Positions 60,456-64,000 of a DNA stretch of 64,000 nucleotides are shown here, piece by piece; within the stretch, counting starts at the first letter, position 1; each line of letters starts with the position of its first letter. Origin of the DNA: CALKJU01 sp035326425 (GTDB lineage Bacteria > Pseudomonadota > Alphaproteobacteria > Geminicoccales > Geminicoccaceae); the NCBI GenBank assembly GCA_035326425.1, contig DAOLFG010000004.1, positions 1 to 64,000 on the forward strand, given 5' to 3'. The notes below the pieces were generated by a model. It was not told where the DNA came from and did no database searches. It saw only the letters and a program-made list of their open reading frames with translations. Position numbers and translations under genes: made by a program.

Positions 60456-61601
60456 ATGAGCGATGTGAAGATCACCGCGGAGCAAGCCACGGGTCGGCTC
60501 ATCAAGCGTTCGGACTACGTCTCCTGCTCCGTGGCTTTCATCGACTGCAAGATGCCGGGCTCGCACCTGAAGGAGAACTATTCGCTGATCGGCCCAGGCG
60601 TGACCAGCAGCGCCGACCAGGTCATCAACCTGCGTGAGCCGCACGGCTTCAATATCGGTGCCGCGGCAATGCCCCACGGCATCACCAACAACCTGCACAT
60701 CCATTTCACTGCCGAAGTCTTCCTGTGCTTCAAGGGCGAGTGGAAGTTCCGCTGGGGCCCGAACGGCGACGACGGCGAGATCGTCGGCAGGGCCGGCGAC
60801 ATCGTGTCGGTGCCGACCTGGATCTTCCGCGGCTTCACCAATGTCGGCCCCGACGACGGCTGGCTGTTCACCGCGCTCGGCGGCGACGACACCGGCGGCA
60901 TCATCTGGCACCCCTCGATCATCAACGGTGCCGCGCAGTACGGGCTCTACCTGTCCAGGGACAACATGCTGATCGACGTCGCCAAGGGTGCCGCCAAGCC
61001 CGGCGACGACGAGCTGATCACGCCGATGCCGGCCGAGGAGATCGCCAAGCTGCGCCGCTATTCGGTGGAGGAGATGCGCCAGCGCGTCGTCACCGCGGGA
61101 GAGCGCGACTGGTCGGGCGACGCCCTGCTCGACAGCTGCCTCGACGGCCACCGCAGCCAGATGGCGCCGGTGATCGGCTATGGCATCAGCCAGGACCGCA
61201 ACCACGCGCCCAAGATCACCAACCCGCACGGCTTCTCGATCGAGTGGCTGAAGCTGCCGGCCGGCCAGTCGGTCTCCAGCTTCCGCATCGGCGAGAAGCA
61301 GGTGCTGATCGGCTATGCCGGCAGCGTCACGGTGACGATGAACCTGCCGGGCGACGAGGTCGAGATCGGGCTCGACGCCTGGGACACGGCATCGGTGCCG
61401 GCCGGCGTCTGGCGCTCGATCCGCAACAATGCCGATGTCGACGCCGAGATCGTCGTGATCACCGCCGGCGACGGGCGCAAGACGCCGGAGTGGACGCCGG
61501 AGACCATGGAGCGCGTGCTGGAAGCCGGGCGCGGCGTCGACAAGAGCGGCCTCCTGGCGCCCGCCCATCTCATGCCGGTCTACGCCCTGGGCAAGAGCTG
61601 A
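60456..61601 (+). CDS. Bicupin protein of the importer operon
   Basis: 381 residues with two cupin-like halves. The first holds NNLHIHFTAEVFLCFKGEWKFRWG with His/His/Glu metal ligands and GDIVSVPTWIFRGFTN. The second holds SVSSFRIGEKQVLIGYAGSVTVTMN and DTASVPAGVWRSIRN but lacks clear His ligands, so only the N-terminal site looks active. There is no signal peptide. Such bicupins act as isomerases or dioxygenases on sugar acids or aromatic acids. The position after the ATPase and overlapping the aldolase gene (TGATG) suggests a catabolic step. A ribosome site (AAGGGAAGGA) precedes the ATG. Confidence 0.75.
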   Translation: MSDVKITAEQATGRLIKRSDYVSCSVAFIDCKMPGSHLKENYSLIGPGVTSSADQVINLREPHGFNIGAAAMPHGITNNLHIHFTAEVFLCFKGEWKFRWGPNGDDGEIVGRAGDIVSVPTWIFRGFTNVGPDDGWLFTALGGDDTGGIIWHPSIINGAAQYGLYLSRDNMLIDVAKGAAKPGDDELITPMPAEEIAKLRRYSVEEMRQRVVTAGERDWSGDALLDSCLDGHRSQMAPVIGYGISQDRNHAPKITNPHGFSIEWLKLPAGQSVSSFRIGEKQVLIGYAGSVTVTMNLPGDEVEIGLDAWDTASVPAGVWRSIRNNADVDAEIVVITAGDGRKTPEWTPETMERVLEAGRGVDKSGLLAPAHLMPVYALGKS

Positions 61602-62392
61602 TGCGCCCCAACCGGCTGCGCGAGCTGGCCGCCGCCGGCCGGCCGATCGTCAACGCCTGGCTCGCCATTCCCTCGGCCTATTCGGCCGAGGTGATGGGGC
61701 ACCAGGGCTACGACAGCGTCACCGTCGACCTGCAGCACGGCATGATCGGCTTCGACGCCGCGGTGCCGATGCTGCAGGCGCTGTCCGCGACGCCGGCGGT
61801 GCCGCTGGTGCGGGTCTCGAGGAACGACTACGCGCTGGTCATGCAGCTGCTGGACGCCGGCGCCTACGGCGTCGTCTGCCCGATGATATCGACGCCGGAG
61901 GAGGCGAGCCTCTTCGTCTCCTATTGCCGCTATCCGCCGGTGGGCCAACGCTCGTTCGGGCCGGCGCGCGGCCTGCTCTACGGCGGCAGCGACTATTTCG
62001 AGAACGCCAACGGCCAGATCCTGACGCTCGCCATGCTGGAGACGCGCGAGGCCGTGGCCAACGCCGATGCCATCATCGCCACGCCCGGCCTGGACGGCAT
62101 CTATGTCGGCCCCAACGACCTCTGCCTCGCCTACGGCAAGGCGCCGTCGCCCGAGCCGGCCGATCCCGAGATGGCGGGAATCATCACCGACTTGGCGCGG
62201 CGCGCCCGCGAGGCCGGCCGGATAGCCGGGATCTTCTGCTCGTCGGGCGAGGCGGCGGCGCGCCGTCTCGCCGACGGCTTCGACATGGTCACACCCGGCA
62301 ACGACGTCGGCCTGCTGGTCCGCGCGTCGAAGGAAACGCTCGCCAAGGCGCGCGGCACGACCGCCGCCGCGGCGCCGCGAGCCGGCTACTGA
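61601..62392 (+). CDS. HpcH/HpaI family aldolase
   Basis: A 263-residue TIM-barrel class II aldolase. DSVTVDLQHGMIGFDA carries the catalytic His region. LVRVSRNDYALVMQLLDAGAYGVVCPMI contains the family Arg and glycine-rich strand. LAMLETREAV has the metal Glu, and GLDGIYVGPNDLCLAYG has the metal Asp. Relatives cleave 4-hydroxy-2-oxo acids to pyruvate and an aldehyde, consistent with sugar-acid breakdown. Its ATG overlaps the bicupin stop by one base. Confidence 0.9.
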   Translation: MRPNRLRELAAAGRPIVNAWLAIPSAYSAEVMGHQGYDSVTVDLQHGMIGFDAAVPMLQALSATPAVPLVRVSRNDYALVMQLLDAGAYGVVCPMISTPEEASLFVSYCRYPPVGQRSFGPARGLLYGGSDYFENANGQILTLAMLETREAVANADAIIATPGLDGIYVGPNDLCLAYGKAPSPEPADPEMAGIITDLARRAREAGRIAGIFCSSGEAAARRLADGFDMVTPGNDVGLLVRASKETLAKARGTTAAAAPRAGY

Positions 62393-62428
62393 GCGGCCCC
62401 GCCGCAACCTTCGAGGAACGGACCGGAC

Positions 62429-63589
62429 ATGCAATCGTCGAGCGAGCGCATTCTCACGACCCATGTCGGCAGCCTGCCGCGGCCGCAGCGGGTCGTCGAC
62501 CAGCTCATGGCCCAGGATGCGGGCGAGAGCTATTCGGAACAGGCGTTCGACGCCGTCATGGCCGAAGCCGTGGCCGAGGTCGTCGCCCGACAGGTCGAGG
62601 TCGGCATCGACGTCGTCAGCGACGGCGAGATGAGCAAGATCTCCTACGCCACCTATATCCGCCACCGGCTCACCGGCTTCGAGATCGGCGAGATGCCGCG
62701 GGCGGTGCCCAGGGATCTCGACGACTTCCCCGACTATAAGGACAGGCTGGCCCGGCTCGGCGCCACGCCGAAATACCACCGGCCGATCTGCTGCGGCGAC
62801 ATCGCGGTCAAGGACCTGTCCTCGCTGGAGAAGGACATCGCCAACCTGAAGGCGGCGGGTGCCGCCGCCGGCCAGCCGCAGCTCTTCATGAACGCCGCCT
62901 CGCCCGGCGTCGTCGCGGTCTTCCAGCCCAACCGGCACTATCCTTCGCAGGAGGCGTACATCGGCGCGCTCGCCGATGCGATGAAGGCCGAGTACGACAT
63001 GATCGTCGCCGCCGGCCTGATCCTGCAGATCGACTCGCCCGACCTCGCCATGGGCCGGCACATCCGGTTCCGCGACGTCGACGACGCCGAGTTCCTGCGC
63101 AACGCCGCCCTGCAGGTCGAGGCGCTCAACCACGCGCTGCGCGACGTCCCGGCCGAGCGGGTGCGGATGCACATCTGCTGGGGCAACTACGAGGGTCCCC
63201 ACACCCACGACATCCCGCTGGAGAAGATCGTCGGCCTCGTCCTGAAGGCCAAGCCGCAGGCCTATCTCCTCGAGGCCTCCAATCCGCGCCACGCCCACGA
63301 ATGGGCGGTGTGGGCGAAGACGGCGATTCCCGACGACAAGGTGCTGGTGCCGGGCGTCATCGACAGCGTCACCAATTTCGTCGAGCACCCGGATCTCGTG
63401 GCGGAGCGCATCTGCCGCTACGCCGACATCGTCGGCCGCGAGCGGGTGATCGCCGGGACGGACTGCGGCTTCGGCACCTTCGCCGGCTTCGGCGCGATCC
63501 ATCCGCCGATCGCCTACGCCAAGCTCGGCTCGCTGGTCGAGGGTGCCCGCATCGCCTCGCGGCGGCTCTGGCGGCGGTCGGCCGCCTGA
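62429..63589 (+). CDS. MetE-like cobalamin-independent methyltransferase (short form)
   Basis: A 386-residue UROD/MetE-fold protein covering only the catalytic half of MetE. The start LTTHVGSLPRP matches. Zinc ligands appear intact: His248-x-Cys250 (RMHICWGNY), Glu282 (LLEASNP) and Cys346 (AGTDCGFG). Full MetE is about 750 residues; this stand-alone class is usually called methionine synthase II family and its methyl donor and acceptor are mostly unknown. Placement in a catabolic operon suggests it may not make methionine but demethylate or methylate the pathway substrate. Confidence 0.85.
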   Translation: MQSSSERILTTHVGSLPRPQRVVDQLMAQDAGESYSEQAFDAVMAEAVAEVVARQVEVGIDVVSDGEMSKISYATYIRHRLTGFEIGEMPRAVPRDLDDFPDYKDRLARLGATPKYHRPICCGDIAVKDLSSLEKDIANLKAAGAAAGQPQLFMNAASPGVVAVFQPNRHYPSQEAYIGALADAMKAEYDMIVAAGLILQIDSPDLAMGRHIRFRDVDDAEFLRNAALQVEALNHALRDVPAERVRMHICWGNYEGPHTHDIPLEKIVGLVLKAKPQAYLLEASNPRHAHEWAVWAKTAIPDDKVLVPGVIDSVTNFVEHPDLVAERICRYADIVGRERVIAGTDCGFGTFAGFGAIHPPIAYAKLGSLVEGARIASRRLWRRSAA

Positions 63590-63614
63590 GCGGGACCGAG
63601 CGTCGCTGCAGCCG

Positions 63615-64000
63615 ATGCACAACGGCCGCGTACCGCTGGTGCTGCTGCCTGGAACCTTGTGCGATGCGCGGGTCTTCGCCCCGCTGCTGGACCGGCTCCC
63701 ACCTCGCGAGGTGCTGGTCCCGCCGCTGGTCGGGCACGACACGGCGGCGAGCATGGCTGCCGTCCTGCTGACGGAGCTTCCGCCTCGCTTCGCGCTCGGC
63801 GGCTTCTCGCTCGGTGGGATCGTGGCATTGGAGATGGTGGCCCAGGCGCCGGAGCGCATAGCCGGCCTCGCCCTGTTCGACACCACGGCCAGGCCCGACC
63901 CTGAGGCCAACCGGGCGGTGCGCCGCAACGCGGTGGCGCGTGCGGCGCAGGTGGGAACCGGCCGCTATGTCGGCCAGAAGCTCCTGTCGCTCTATGTCTC
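63615..64000 (+). CDS. Alpha/beta hydrolase, truncated by the window end
   Basis: The first about 128 residues are visible. VPLVLLPGTLCDARVFAPLLDRL is the oxyanion region and FALGGFSLGGIVALEM the nucleophile elbow (GFSLGG), followed by APERIAGLALFDTTARPD. The acid and histidine lie beyond the window. It is 25 bp after the MetE-like gene and in line with the operon, so an ester or lactone hydrolysis step is possible. The start ATG at 63615 is inferred. Confidence 0.8.
   Translation, partial: MHNGRVPLVLLPGTLCDARVFAPLLDRLPPREVLVPPLVGHDTAASMAAVLLTELPPRFALGGFSLGGIVALEMVAQAPERIAGLALFDTTARPDPEANRAVRRNAVARAAQVGTGRYVGQKLLSLYV

Overview
The window is a very GC-rich bacterial chromosome segment, densely packed with genes, many of which overlap by 4 bp (ATGA or GTGA). 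Gene order and gene types point to an alphaproteobacterium, probably Rhodospirillales-like. The main cues are the block mltB-like / rlpA / DD-carboxypeptidase / tmk / holB / metG / tatD / MBL hydrolase, a malonyl-CoA decarboxylase, and an M81 peptidase. This is an inference from layout, not a species call. I saw no rRNA, tRNA, CRISPR array, insertion sequence or phage gene. No gap between genes exceeds about 235 bp.

Region 1 (1-7.9 kb): the mscL channel, two cysteine-synthase-fold enzymes and a mercaptopyruvate sulfurtransferase (a sulfur/cysteine group), a peroxiredoxin-like/2OG-Fe(II) oxygenase fusion, a kinase-ATPase fusion, a GNAT acetyltransferase and an APH-type phosphotransferase. Region 2 (7.9-15.9 kb, minus strand): a housekeeping string for cell wall, dTMP synthesis, replication and tRNA charging. 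Its tmk gene appears to start at CTG. Region 3 (15.9-20.5 kb, minus): an archaic chaperone-usher fimbrial operon (two spore-coat-U pilins, chaperone, usher) with a recognisable promoter.

Region 4 (20.6-32.9 kb): a soluble hybrid histidine kinase, an acidic orphan protein, an M81 peptidase, spermidine synthase, the tail of a dead SDR gene, an 8-oxoguanine-deaminase-like amidohydrolase coupled to malonyl-CoA decarboxylase, a winged-helix/TolB/TPR regulator divergent from an NmrA-like reductase, a periplasmic cupin and a six-TM adenylate cyclase.

Region 5 (33.0-52.5 kb, minus): a full type VI secretion locus with all 13 core components in the order tssJ-K-L-M-A-B-C-hcp-E-F-G-clpV-vgrG, followed by a cargo gene and PAAR. 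The cargo protein (33333-34202) ends in a textbook FYVE zinc finger. That is the eukaryotic PI3P/endosome-binding module, complete with WxxD, RRHHCR and RVC motifs and eight zinc cysteines. No immunity gene is visible beside it. I regard this as a likely anti-eukaryotic (host or amoeba) effector and the most important observation here.

Region 6 (52.7-64 kb): a carbohydrate-type catabolic locus. A LacI repressor and two NTF2/SnoaL-like proteins (minus) face a CUT1 ABC importer (binding protein, two permeases, ATPase), a bicupin protein, an HpcH/HpaI aldolase, a short MetE-like zinc methyltransferase and a truncated alpha/beta hydrolase (plus). A perfect 14-bp CG-centred palindrome just upstream of the binding-protein gene is a likely LacI operator. 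Large stem-loops separate the binding-protein and permease genes. The substrate cannot be read from sequence alone.
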